A program made the position numbers and the translations under genes. Below the pieces are notes generated by a model. That model had not been told where the DNA came from. It did no database searches and saw nothing but the letters and a program-made list of their open reading frames with translations. Of a stretch of 64,000 nt of DNA, positions 1-8,388 are shown in pieces (position 1 is the first letter of the stretch; each line of letters begins with the position of its first letter). Source of the DNA: Myxococcales bacterium 68-20 (GTDB taxonomy: Bacteria > Myxococcota_A > Polyangia > Polyangiales > Polyangiaceae); contig MKVQ01000018.1 of assembly GCA_001899635.1 (NCBI GenBank), positions 93,369 through 157,368 on the forward strand. Reading direction: 5' to 3'.

Positions 1-395
1 GGCACGGTCACGAGCGGCGCTCCGGCCGTCGCGCCGAGGCGAAGGCGAAGGCGATCCGACTCGAGCATGCCGAGCTGGATGCCCACCATCGGATTCGCGA
101 GGCGCGTGATGCCGCTCCGCTCCTGGTTCGCGAAGCGGTAAGACGTCATCGACATCGCCAGGTCCGCGGTGAGCGTCCAGCGTTCGCTCGTTCGGAATGC
201 GCCCGAGAGCGCCGGAATGAAGGCGAGCGTCTTCACCGCCGTCGATTGCGGCGAGGCGGTCGCGGTCGTCGAGAGGCTCACGCCCGCGCGGTCCTCGGGC
301 CGAAGCGGCACGTCCGCGACTCCGCCGGCTCGCGCACGGGCAGCCCCCAGCGTGCTCGTCACGGCGATCGCGACGGCGATGAAGCGCCGTCTCAT
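1..395 (-). CDS. Secreted, probably outer-membrane protein (partial, runs off left edge)
   Basis: This is the N-terminal part (about 131 residues) of a leftward gene that leaves the window. It starts with a basic Arg-rich tip and a hydrophobic stretch ending near Ala-Arg-Ala, a plausible Sec signal peptide. The rest alternates polar and hydrophobic residues with Arg/Tyr/Trp-rich segments, as in small outer-membrane beta-barrels. No named family is recognised. The ATG overlaps the stop of the upstream NHL-type gene as ATGA, so the two were probably translated together. Confidence 0.55.
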   Translation of the reverse strand, partial: MRRRFIAVAIAVTSTLGAARARAGGVADVPLRPEDRAGVSLSTTATASPQSTAVKTLAFIPALSGAFRTSERWTLTADLAMSMTSYRFANQERSGITRLANPMVGIQLGMLESDRLRLRLGATAGAPLVTV

Positions 396-939
396 GGTCG
401 TCGCCGCGGCACGAGCTTGCGTACGCGATGGCCGTCGGCCTCCGCGACGTAGATCGCGCCGTCCTTCCCGAGCGCGAGCGCGTGCGCTCCATCGAGGTTC
501 CAGGTGGAGCCTCCGCGCGCGACGACCTTACCGTCTCGCGTGAGCTTGGTGACTCCTCCGCGCGGACGGTCGGGATTCTGGTCGCCTCCGTCCACGACGT
601 ACACGAAGCCGTCGCGACGAAGGCGAGCGCATGCGGCGTCCGGAAAGAGCTCGCGTCGACGCCGCCGATGACGCTCCCGGTCTCCGGATCCAGCGCGATG
701 ATCTCGGGGTGGGCGTCCGCTTCGCCCGTGTGCGAGATCCAGACGCGGCCTTCGGCGTCGACGGCGACCCCGAGGACACGTCCGAGCTGCTTGCCCGGCG
801 GGAGCTTCGGCCACTCCGGGCTCGGATCCCAGCCTTCGGGCGCGTCGTCCGAGAAGGGGGGCGCCGCGATGGGCGCAGGCTCACACGACAGCAGCGCGGC
901 TGCGACCACCGGAAGCGCGAATCGGCGCAGTGCCCCCAT
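392..939 (-). pseudogene. NHL-repeat-like lipoprotein, apparent single-base frameshift
   Basis: The reading frame opens at an ATG at 939 with a lipoprotein signal whose lipobox reads LLSC, followed by Cys-Glu-Pro. It continues with beta-propeller-like sequence (motifs such as GRVLGVAVDAEGRVWISHTG and EIIALDPETGSVIGG). Near 611-621 the sense passes to a second frame, which contains VYVVDGG and, close to the end, AIYVAEADGHRVRKLVP, and stops at 392. The span of 548 bases is not a multiple of three, which fits loss of one base. The first frame stays open to the window edge without protein-like sequence. It may be a genuine pseudogene or a base-calling error. The family normally forms extracytoplasmic six-bladed propellers. 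Confidence 0.6.
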
Positions 940-1321
940 CGGCGCTTCTATAGCAGAGCTCTAGTCGCCAGCGCCTGGGGGAGGTCGTCTTCGACTACGG
1001 AGACGTCCGAGCGAGGCCATTGCCTCTGGTCGGCAGAGCCCGCGGGATCTGCTCGGGATGTCCGCGCGCCTGGTGCCGAGTTTGCGGCGTCCGACTGCCG
1101 GTTTTTCAGCAGCGCCTCGCGTTTTGCTCGATGGAACGGGTGGCGCCGATCGTGCTTCCGCTGCGTGCGATGAGCTCGCTCCCGAGACGCCGACGCCGTG
1201 CTGCCCACGCGAGCACGCTCCAGACGTTCCAGCCCCGCACGCGCGGACGCTTCGACCTGTAGATGATCTCCGACGTGTCGAACCTCACGTTCAACCCGAC
1301 GCAGACGTGTGTCGAGCGTCG
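940..1321. other. Intergenic region upstream of the sigma-factor gene
   Basis: No convincing gene lies in these 382 bases. A short leftward open frame at 948-1208 is Arg/Ala/Ser-rich with no domain, typical of a GC-rich shadow. The only notable element is a sigma-54-type sequence at 1141-1155, annotated separately. Confidence 0.5.
1141..1155 (+). promoter_or_regulatory. Candidate sigma-54 (-24/-12) promoter, copy 1
   Basis: TGGCGCCGATCGTGC matches the -24/-12 consensus TGGCACGN4TTGC at most positions, with the GG and GC dinucleotides correctly spaced. The same 17 bases (through CTT) recur exactly at 15645-15661 in front of the hydroxylase gene. Here it lies about 166 bases before the likely start of the sigma-factor gene. 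No -10/-35 promoter was recognised instead. Confidence 0.35.
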
Positions 1322-1996
1322 ATGACCCGGGCTCTCGCGAACCTCGTCGCGCAGAACGCGGAGCAGCTCGATACGGGGCTGCGGCGCGTGCCCTTCGTCG
1401 GTGAGGGGACCGGACCCGGCGCCCACGCTCGAAGCAGCACGGGCGGCGTGAGAGCCGACGCGGCGCCGAGGCCCCAGGCCGAGCTCGATGCGCTCATGGA
1501 GCGGCTCGCCGACGGTGACCGCTCGGTGTTCGCACGCGTCTTCGAGCTGCTCTGGGCTCCGATTCAGCGGTTCTGTTTGAGCTTGCTGAGAAACGAAGCC
1601 GACGCTGCCGACGCGGCCCAAGAAGCGATGCAGAAGATCTTCGAGCGCGCTCCGGCGGACTACGACCGCAAGCGAGCAGCGATGCCGTGGGCGATGGCGA
1701 TCGCGGGATGGGAATGCAGGACGATCGCGCGTAGGCGATTCCGCCGCCGAGAGGTCGATGATTCCGCGGCCGGCGAGCTCCCGGGAGCCGACGCGGAGGA
1801 GGCGCTCGTCCAGAGCAATCTGACCCGTGCAGCGGTAGCTGCGCTCGGAGAGCTCTCCGACACGGATCGCGAGACGCTCGTCGCGACGTTCTGGGACGAA
1901 GCGGCGTCGGCGTCGGGCGCGACGTTGCGAAAGCGTCGCGAGCGCGCGCTGGACCGACTCCGGGGCGCGTTTCGGAGGCTCTATGGACTCGATTGA
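1322..1996 (+). CDS. ECF-like RNA polymerase sigma factor
   Basis: The 224-residue protein has a sigma region 2 (residues about 57-135, with the core-binding stretch around LLWAPIQRFCLSLLRNEADA and a DA-rich -10 recognition helix). A region 4 helix-turn-helix lies near the C-terminus (LGELSDTDRETLV, then RKRRERALDRL). Region 3 is absent, as in ECF sigma factors. Region 4 is short: the usual repeated-scan helix is replaced by an Ala/Ser-rich stretch, so -35 recognition may be unusual. The ATG at 1322 is preferred because sequence upstream is low-complexity, but a start as late as 1496 cannot be excluded. The next gene overlaps its end, suggesting an operon and possibly a membrane-bound control partner. 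Confidence 0.7.
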   Translation: MTRALANLVAQNAEQLDTGLRRVPFVGEGTGPGAHARSSTGGVRADAAPRPQAELDALMERLADGDRSVFARVFELLWAPIQRFCLSLLRNEADAADAAQEAMQKIFERAPADYDRKRAAMPWAMAIAGWECRTIARRRFRRREVDDSAAGELPGADAEEALVQSNLTRAAVAALGELSDTDRETLVATFWDEAASASGATLRKRRERALDRLRGAFRRLYGLD

Positions 1997-2534
1997 TCGT
2001 TCCCAGTCGATGCGCCGGGTCCGGATTCGCTACGAGCTCGCGCGTCTTCGCCGTGCGCTTCTCGCGGTCGCGCCTTTCGTGCTCGTGGTCGCTGTCGCGC
2101 TCCGTCTGACGCATCGTCCGTCGTCGACGTTGTGGTTCGGGGGCCTCACCGTCGCGATCAGCACGGCGATGCTCTGGTACGGGCGTGACTGGCAGCGCGC
2201 CGTCCTACCGGGAGCCGTGGCAGGGCTCTTCCCGCTGGCGCTCTCGCTCTTTGCGAATGGCGTTCACGGCTGCGGGGCCGGGAGCTGCTCGTCGCTCTGC
2301 GTGCCGGCATGCTCGCTCGGGGGCATCGTGGCCGGCGTGGCGATCGCGGGAGTCGCCAACCGGCGGCGCGCAGGAGTTTGGTTCTGGTTGTCCGCCTCCG
2401 GCATCGCGCTACTGACTGGCTCGATGGGATGCGCATGCATCGGCTCTACCGGCGTGGTCGGCCTGGCGGTCGGCTTTGCAGCCGGCGCCATGCCTGGGCT
2501 CGTGCGGTGGGCATTCGGCCGACGCGCAACATAG
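1983..2534 (+). CDS. Multi-pass membrane protein, possible partner of the sigma factor
   Basis: A 183-residue protein with about five hydrophobic segments starting near residue 26. Between two of them lies a Cys-rich stretch (GCGAGSCSSLCVPACS), followed later by GCACIG, so six or more cysteines face one side of the membrane. It overlaps the sigma-factor gene by 14 bases, which implies coupled translation. Membrane proteins in this position are often anti-sigma factors, but no zinc-binding anti-sigma motif (HxxxCxxC) is present, so that role is inference. A redox or metal sensor is one alternative. No known family is recognised. Confidence 0.6.
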   Translation: MDSIDRSQSMRRVRIRYELARLRRALLAVAPFVLVVAVALRLTHRPSSTLWFGGLTVAISTAMLWYGRDWQRAVLPGAVAGLFPLALSLFANGVHGCGAGSCSSLCVPACSLGGIVAGVAIAGVANRRRAGVWFWLSASGIALLTGSMGCACIGSTGVVGLAVGFAAGAMPGLVRWAFGRRAT

Positions 2535-2616
2535 TCGGTCACGCTTCGTCCTCGACCCGCCTAGTAGCCTGGCGAGCATCTTCGCTCGTTCGATTTCGCC
2601 CGTGAACGATCGGGAC

Positions 2617-2646
2617 GGGAGTCGCGCGCTGTCGTGCGCGGCTCCC
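2617..2646 (+). promoter_or_regulatory. Strong hairpin in the leader of the RND efflux operon
   Basis: Two 13-base arms (GGGAGTCGCGCGC and GTGCGCGGCTCCC) pair with two G-U wobbles around a TGTC loop. The structure ends about 8 bases before the AAAGGA ribosome-binding site of the outer-membrane factor gene. It has no T-tract, so it is more likely an RNA stability or attenuation element than a standard terminator. Confidence 0.4.
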
Positions 2647-2662
2647 CAGCAAAAGGACGTGC

Positions 2663-4108
2663 ATGCAGATCGCATCGCTCTCGCGCGGCGTCTTCGCCCT
2701 CTCACGCCTTGGCGCCAGGCTCGTCGTCGTCGTCACCGTCGTTCTGTCGCCGCGGACGGCGCTGGCCGAACGCATGACTCTGCGCGATTCGCTGGAGACG
2801 GCGACGCGCAACTACGGCGAGATTCGAGCGAAGGAGGCGCGTCGCGATGCGGCCCGCCACGACCTCTCGTACACCGAGAAGACGTACCTGCCCGACGTCG
2901 TGCTGTCCGCGCAGCAAGGATTCGGCACCGTGAATGCCATGCACGGACCGCTCTACGCACCGGGCGGTCCCGCCAACGCAACGACCAGTCTTCCCCTCGC
3001 GGAACAGAGCTGGAACGCGGCATTCGGGGCTCTGTACTCGGCGAGCGTTCATTGGAACGTGCTCACGTTCGGAAAGATCGATCGGCAGATCGAGCTCTCT
3101 TCCCGGACACACGATCTCCGGCAGCGCGAGCTCGAGCTCGAGCGCTTCCATCACCAGATCCGCGTGACCTTCGCCTACCTCAAGCTCTCGACGGCGCAGC
3201 GCATCCATCACATCCAGAAGGAGAACGTCTCCCGCTACGAGGTCGCTCTCGAGACGATCGCAAGCCATGCCGAGAGCGGGCTCGTGCCTGGAGTCGATGC
3301 GTCCTTCGCACGCGCCGAGCTCGCCAGCGCCAAGTCCTTGCAGTTGAAGGCGTACGACACCGAGCTCGATGCCTCGAAGGAGCTGGCGGTGCTGCTCGGT
3401 GTTCCGTTCGGCGAGTTCGAGCTGGAGCCCACGTTCTACGAGTCGTCGCCGGAGAAAGCCCTCCCGCACGCACCCGTCGACGACGGACATCCGCTTCTCA
3501 CCATGCACGACGGGAAGGTCCGTCGCAGCGAGCAAGAGGAGAAGGTGGCGTCGTCCGAGGGACTCCCCTCGCTCTTCGTGTTCGGCGTCCTGCAAGGGCG
3601 CGGCTCGGGCTTCGGCTCCGACTACGCACGAAACCAAGATGCGCTCTCGCGTTCCTACTTCGATGGCGTCGGGATCGATCGAGGCAACTACATCGTCGGC
3701 CTCGGGCTGAGCTGGAACCTCTCGTCGTTCCTGCGTAGTCGCTCCAGCACGTCTGCGCAGGAGGACCGAACTCGCGCGCTCTCCCGAGAGCGGGAGCTGG
3801 CGGCGCAGGAGCTCGTCGCCCAGGAACGGTTTGCAGAACGGAAGTTCGCGCTCGCGCACGACAACCGAACCCATGCGCTGTCGCAGCGGGAGGCCGCGAC
3901 GGATGGCTTCCGGCAGAGCAAGGCGCGCTACGACAACGGGCTCGGCACGATCGTGGAGCTCACCCAGGCGATCTTCACCGTCTCTCGGGCCGAAGTGGAC
4001 TTCGAGCTCGCACAGAGCGCGATCTGGCAGGCGCTCCTGCTGAGAGCGGCGGCATCCGGAGATCTGAACGCATTTCTCCAGCAGGCACGTGGAGCGAAGA
4101 CGCGATGA
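2663..4108 (+). CDS. TolC-like outer-membrane efflux protein
   Basis: The 481-residue protein begins with an N-terminal hydrophobic signal peptide ending around ALAER. Two long alpha-helical OEP repeats follow (residues about 35-240 and 260-475), rich in Glu/Arg/Ala heptads with the typical AxSxLPxV-like barrel segment YLPDVVLSAQQG. It should form the trimeric outer-membrane channel of a tripartite pump. The ATG at 2663 is supported by AAAGGA a few bases upstream. The stop overlaps the ATG of the RND pump gene as ATGA, so it is the first gene of a three-gene efflux operon in the order channel, pump, adaptor. Substrate cannot be told from the sequence. Confidence 0.88.
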   Translation: MQIASLSRGVFALSRLGARLVVVVTVVLSPRTALAERMTLRDSLETATRNYGEIRAKEARRDAARHDLSYTEKTYLPDVVLSAQQGFGTVNAMHGPLYAPGGPANATTSLPLAEQSWNAAFGALYSASVHWNVLTFGKIDRQIELSSRTHDLRQRELELERFHHQIRVTFAYLKLSTAQRIHHIQKENVSRYEVALETIASHAESGLVPGVDASFARAELASAKSLQLKAYDTELDASKELAVLLGVPFGEFELEPTFYESSPEKALPHAPVDDGHPLLTMHDGKVRRSEQEEKVASSEGLPSLFVFGVLQGRGSGFGSDYARNQDALSRSYFDGVGIDRGNYIVGLGLSWNLSSFLRSRSSTSAQEDRTRALSRERELAAQELVAQERFAERKFALAHDNRTHALSQREAATDGFRQSKARYDNGLGTIVELTQAIFTVSRAEVDFELAQSAIWQALLLRAAASGDLNAFLQQARGAKTR

Positions 4109-7100
4109 GCCTTCTCAGACTTGCATTGCGGAACCCGATCTCCGTGATCGTGCTCGTGTTCGCCATGCTGTTCTTCGGCGTGCGTGCGACCAGGGAGATC
4201 AAGGTCGACGTCTTGCCGGAGATGAACCTGCCCGTCGTGTACATCGCGCACACGTTCAACGGGTACACGCCTTCGCAAATGGAGGGCTACTTCACGAAGA
4301 TGTACGTGAACATGATGCTGTTCACGAACGGCATCAAGAACATCGAGACGAAGAACTCCCAGGGCCTCACCCTGATGAGGATCTCGTTCTACGAAGGCAC
4401 CGACATGGGGCAGGCGGTGGCCGAGATCAATGCGCTCTCGAATCGCTCGCAGGTCTTCCTGCCGCCGGGGGCGCCGCCGCCGTTCATCATTCGCTTCGAC
4501 GCATCGTCACAGCCCGTCGGGCAGCTCGTCTTCCGAAGCGAGAGCAAGAACAACAACCAGCTCCAGGACATCGCGAACTTCACCGCGCGACCGTTTTTGA
4601 TCTCGATCCCGGGGCTCACGACCGCCCCTCCCTTCGGAGGTAGCCCGCGTACGGTCGAGATCAACATCGAGCCCGAGAAGCTGCGCGTGCACAATCTGTC
4701 GCCCGAGCAGGTCGTCGAAGCGATCGCTCGCCAGAACGTGACCGCGCCGTCGGGCAACGTCTACGTCGGCGATACAAGCTACATCACACCCACCAACAGT
4801 ACGATTCGTGCGGTCGAGGACTTCGGGAACATCCCACTACTCAAGGGAACCGTCTCGAACGTCTATGTTCGAGACATCGCGACGGTGCGGGACGGGGCCG
4901 ACGTGGCCACGGGCTACGCCCTGGTGAACGGCAAACGGTCCGTCTACCTGAACGTCGCGAAGGCGGGCAATGCATCGACGGTGCACGTGGTGCAGAAGCT
5001 CAAGGAGGCGATTCCGAAGATCCAGAGCAACCTGCCCGAGGACGTGACCATCTCCTACGAGTTCGATCAGTCCGTCTATGTGGTGGGGGCGCTGAAGGGG
5101 CTGATCACCGAGGGCGTACTCGGCGCGGTCCTCACTGGGCTGATGGTCCTCCTCTTCCTGCGGGACGTGCGCTCCGCGCTCATCGTGATCGTCACGATCC
5201 CGATCGCGATCGTATCGGGCGTGCTCTTCCTGAAGCTGTTCGGCCAGACGATCAACATCATGACGTTGGCCGGTCTGGCGCTCGCGGTCGGCGTGCTGGT
5301 CGACGAGAGCACGGTGACGATCGAGAACATCCACCAGCACCTTCACCGTGGGAAGGCGGTCACGCTGGCGGTGTGGGACGCGTGTCGCGAGATCGCGTTC
5401 TCGAAGCTGCTCATCTTGCTGTGCATCCTGTCGGTCTTCGCGCCCGCGCTCACGATGGGGGGCATTCCGGGAGCGCTCTTCAGGCCGCTCGCGCTGGCGA
5501 TCGGGTGCTCGATGGTGATCTCCTTCTTGCTGTCGCAGACGCTGGTGCCGGTGATGGCGAGCTGGCTCCTGAAGAAGCAACACGTGACGCCCGAGGCGGG
5601 GGACGGCTCCGAGCTGCCGCGCGGGACGGTGCGCCGAGCGGTCGAGCGGCTCATGCCCTACAAGCGCATCCTGGTGACGGCCGGCAGCGGCGTCCTGATC
5701 GCCCTGGCAGCGTTCTCACTCTCGCGCATCGGCAAGGACGTTCTTCCGCGCACCAACTCGAGCCAGGTGCAGATGCGCCTTCGAGCGCCGGACGGAACGC
5801 GAATCGAGAAGACCGAGCAGGTCGTTCATCGGGCGATCGGCGTGGTCGAGGAGATCGCGGGGCCCGGGAAGGTCCGCATCACGTCGGCCTACGTCGGACA
5901 GCATCCTTCGTCTTTCGCGATCAGCCCCATCTACCTGTACAACGCCGGTCCGCACGAGGCGCTCTTGCAGGTCGCCTTCGAAGGGGACGTCGGCGGGATC
6001 GACGCGCTCAAGGAGCGTGTGCGCCAACGCTTGCACGACGTGATGCCGGACGTCCACGTGGGGTTCGAGCCGGTGGAGATCACCGAGAAGATCCTCGGTC
6101 AGGGAGCCTCGTATCCGATCGAGGTCCGGTTCTCCGGGATGAAGAAGAAGGTCAACGAGAAGTACGCAGGGATGCTCCTCGAGCGTCTTCGCCAGATCGA
6201 TTACCTGCGCGACCAGCAGGTGCAGCAGTCGTTGCGGTACCCCGCGCTGAACGTGGAGGTCGATCGACTTCGTGCTGCACAGCTCGGTGTGGACATGCAG
6301 GACGTCACGCGCTCGCTCATCGCGTCCACCTCGTCGTCCAGATACACGTCCAAGAACATGTGGGTCGAGGGGATGATGGGCATCGCCTACGACGTGCAGG
6401 TCCAGACGCCGGCGGGAGAGCTGAAGACCGAAGACGACCTCGCCCAGGTGCCCCTCATGAAGAACGCGAGTCGTCCGGTGCTCGGTGACGTCGCGTCGAT
6501 CACTCCGGGGGTTGCGTACGGCGAGACGCACAACATCGGAACCATGGCGTTCGCCTCGGTCACCGCCAACGTGCACGGCGAGGATCTGCAGCGGGCCAAG
6601 CGTGACGTCGAGGCGGCGATCGCGTCGCTCGGTGAGCTCCCGAAGGGCGTGAACGTGCAGATGGCCGGCCTCTCGGTCGTGCTCGACGACACGATGAGCA
6701 GCCTGGCGAACGGTCTGGTCGTTGCGGTCGTGGTTGTCTTCCTCCTGCTTGCCGCGAGCTTCCAGTCCTTCCGGCTGGCCACGGTCGTCCTGACGGCGGT
6801 GCCGGCCGTGGTGCTGGGCGCGCTCGGCGCGCTGATGCTCACGCGGTCGACGCTGAACTTGCAGTCATACATGGGCATCATCATGGCGGTCGGTGTCTCG
6901 ATCGCGAACGCCGTCCTGCTCGTGGCGAGCGCCGAGCAGCGGAGGCGGGCGGGCGGAGACGCCGCACGCGCCGCGCTCGACGGCGTCTCGCTACGCGTGC
7001 GTCCGATCTTGATGACGACGCTGGCGATGCTGGCCGGCATGCTGCCGATGGCGGTCGGACACGGTGAAGGAGGCGACCAGATGGCTCCCCTCGCGCGGGC

Positions 7101-7251
7101 GGTCCTCGGCGGCCTGAGCGCGTCGACACTGATGGTCTTGTTCGGATTGCCGCTCGCGTTCGCCTGGGCGCAGCGATCGGTGCCGACCGCATCTCGGTCT
7201 CTCGACCCCTCGGACAAGGAGAGTGAACACTATGCAATGGGTGGTGTCTGA
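4105..7251 (+). CDS. RND-family efflux pump (AcrB/MdtB-like inner-membrane transporter)
   Basis: At 1048 residues this has the normal length of HAE1/AcrB pumps. It shows the duplicated layout of one N-terminal TM helix, a large periplasmic loop (about 30-335), six TM helices, a second loop and five to six closing TM helices. Proton-relay acids sit in TM4 at D400-E401 (context GVLVDESTVTIEN), where AcrB has two Asp; the DE pair is common in HAE1 pumps. The periplasmic part contains the usual LPPGAPPP segment. It would export amphipathic compounds using the proton gradient. It overlaps the upstream channel gene by four bases and the adaptor gene by about 20. A heavy-metal (CzcA) function is less likely from the TM4 motif. 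Confidence 0.9.
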   Translation: MSLLRLALRNPISVIVLVFAMLFFGVRATREIKVDVLPEMNLPVVYIAHTFNGYTPSQMEGYFTKMYVNMMLFTNGIKNIETKNSQGLTLMRISFYEGTDMGQAVAEINALSNRSQVFLPPGAPPPFIIRFDASSQPVGQLVFRSESKNNNQLQDIANFTARPFLISIPGLTTAPPFGGSPRTVEINIEPEKLRVHNLSPEQVVEAIARQNVTAPSGNVYVGDTSYITPTNSTIRAVEDFGNIPLLKGTVSNVYVRDIATVRDGADVATGYALVNGKRSVYLNVAKAGNASTVHVVQKLKEAIPKIQSNLPEDVTISYEFDQSVYVVGALKGLITEGVLGAVLTGLMVLLFLRDVRSALIVIVTIPIAIVSGVLFLKLFGQTINIMTLAGLALAVGVLVDESTVTIENIHQHLHRGKAVTLAVWDACREIAFSKLLILLCILSVFAPALTMGGIPGALFRPLALAIGCSMVISFLLSQTLVPVMASWLLKKQHVTPEAGDGSELPRGTVRRAVERLMPYKRILVTAGSGVLIALAAFSLSRIGKDVLPRTNSSQVQMRLRAPDGTRIEKTEQVVHRAIGVVEEIAGPGKVRITSAYVGQHPSSFAISPIYLYNAGPHEALLQVAFEGDVGGIDALKERVRQRLHDVMPDVHVGFEPVEITEKILGQGASYPIEVRFSGMKKKVNEKYAGMLLERLRQIDYLRDQQVQQSLRYPALNVEVDRLRAAQLGVDMQDVTRSLIASTSSSRYTSKNMWVEGMMGIAYDVQVQTPAGELKTEDDLAQVPLMKNASRPVLGDVASITPGVAYGETHNIGTMAFASVTANVHGEDLQRAKRDVEAAIASLGELPKGVNVQMAGLSVVLDDTMSSLANGLVVAVVVVFLLLAASFQSFRLATVVLTAVPAVVLGALGALMLTRSTLNLQSYMGIIMAVGVSIANAVLLVASAEQRRRAGGDAARAALDGVSLRVRPILMTTLAMLAGMLPMAVGHGEGGDQMAPLARAVLGGLSASTLMVLFGLPLAFAWAQRSVPTASRSLDPSDKESEHYAMGGV

Positions 7252-8374
7252 CATGGGTGCGCGAGCGAGGCACTGGTACGTGCTGCTCGCCGTCGGCGCG
7301 CTGGCGAGCGCGAGCGGCTGTCGGGCTGCGGAGAAGGCTCCGGCCGCGCACGAGGCACAGGCGCCCGCGGCGCCGGCCGCGCGCGGCCCGATGCCGACCT
7401 TCCGGGTCGAGCCGGCTCGACTCGAGTCGACGTTGCGGCTGCCGGCCGAGCTGGTCGCGGATCGGACCGTCGACGTCTATGCGAAGGTCAACAGCTACGT
7501 GAAGGACCTTCGCGTCGACATCGGAAGGGCGGTGCGCAAAGGCGACTTGTTGGTGCAGCTCGAGGCGCCCGAGATCGAGGCGCAGCTCGCCTCCGCGAAG
7601 GCGCGCTGGCGGGCGCTCGAGGCGACCCACGTCGCGTCGAAGGCGACCTACGAGCGTACCCTCCGGACCAGCTCCACCGAGGGCGCCGTCGCTCGCGACG
7701 CGATCGATCAGGCGAAGGCGAAGGAGCAGGCGGACGCTGCGCAGGTGCTAGCCGCCAAGGCGACCTACGACGAGCTGGCCGCGATGAAGAGCTACCTCGT
7801 GGTGCGAGCACCGTTCGACGGCATCGTGACCGAACGGAACGTGGAGCTCGGGGCATACGTGGGGCCCTCGGGCAAGGGCTCGAACAAGCCGATGCTCGTC
7901 GTGCAGTCCGTCGACAAGATGCGCGTCGTCGTGTCGGTTCAGGAGGCGTACGTGCCTTACGTCCGCGTCGGCGACACGCTGCAGTTCTCCGTGAGGACGT
8001 TGCCGGGACGGATGTTCTCCGCGCGCATCGCCCGGAAGGCGGGAGCGCTCGATGCCGCCCTTCGCGCGGAGCGAATCGAGGCCGACATCGAGAACGGAGA
8101 TCGAGCGCTCTTGCCGCTCATGGTCGCCGACGCGCGCGTTGCGCTGGCGTCACCGGCGCCGACCATGATCATCCCGCGGACCGCCCTGGTCGAGAGCGGC
8201 ATGGGGACGTACGTGCTGCGCGTCCGAGAGGGGAAGGCGAATCGCATTCCGGTCTCGAAGGGCGCACGCGTCGGAGACAAGATCGAGGTGTTCGGCGAGC
8301 TCGGCGCCGGCGACGTGCTCGTGCTCAAGACGACGGAGGAGATGCAAGACGGCATGCCCGTCGCGGGCGGCTAG
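7232..8374 (+). CDS. RND efflux periplasmic adaptor lipoprotein (HlyD/AcrA-like)
   Basis: This membrane-fusion protein (380 residues from the ATG at 7232) has a lipoprotein signal with Cys30 in the context ALASASGC. It follows with a lipoyl/barrel-sandwich half (VDVYAKVNSYV...GDLLVQLE), an alpha-hairpin (about 115-170), the second lipoyl half (VRAPFDGIVTERNVELGAYV) and a beta-barrel plus membrane-proximal domain. It should link the RND pump to the TolC-like channel. ATG 7232 is chosen over GTG 7223 because AAGGAG at 7216-7221 stands ten bases before it. The gene begins inside the end of the pump gene. It converges on the copper ATPase gene 14 bases downstream. Confidence 0.88.
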   Translation: MQWVVSDMGARARHWYVLLAVGALASASGCRAAEKAPAAHEAQAPAAPAARGPMPTFRVEPARLESTLRLPAELVADRTVDVYAKVNSYVKDLRVDIGRAVRKGDLLVQLEAPEIEAQLASAKARWRALEATHVASKATYERTLRTSSTEGAVARDAIDQAKAKEQADAAQVLAAKATYDELAAMKSYLVVRAPFDGIVTERNVELGAYVGPSGKGSNKPMLVVQSVDKMRVVVSVQEAYVPYVRVGDTLQFSVRTLPGRMFSARIARKAGALDAALRAERIEADIENGDRALLPLMVADARVALASPAPTMIIPRTALVESGMGTYVLRVREGKANRIPVSKGARVGDKIEVFGELGAGDVLVLKTTEEMQDGMPVAGG

Positions 8375-8388
8375 AGCGGATGCCCCTG

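Noticed and set aside
839-880. Second frameshift near the G-run of the NHL gene
   Set aside because: The run has six G residues, which keeps the frame from the lipoprotein signal into the propeller sequence.
948-1208. Small leftward gene upstream of the sigma factor
   Set aside because: Arg/Ala/Ser-rich with no domain or ribosome-binding site; composition is that of a GC-rich shadow frame.
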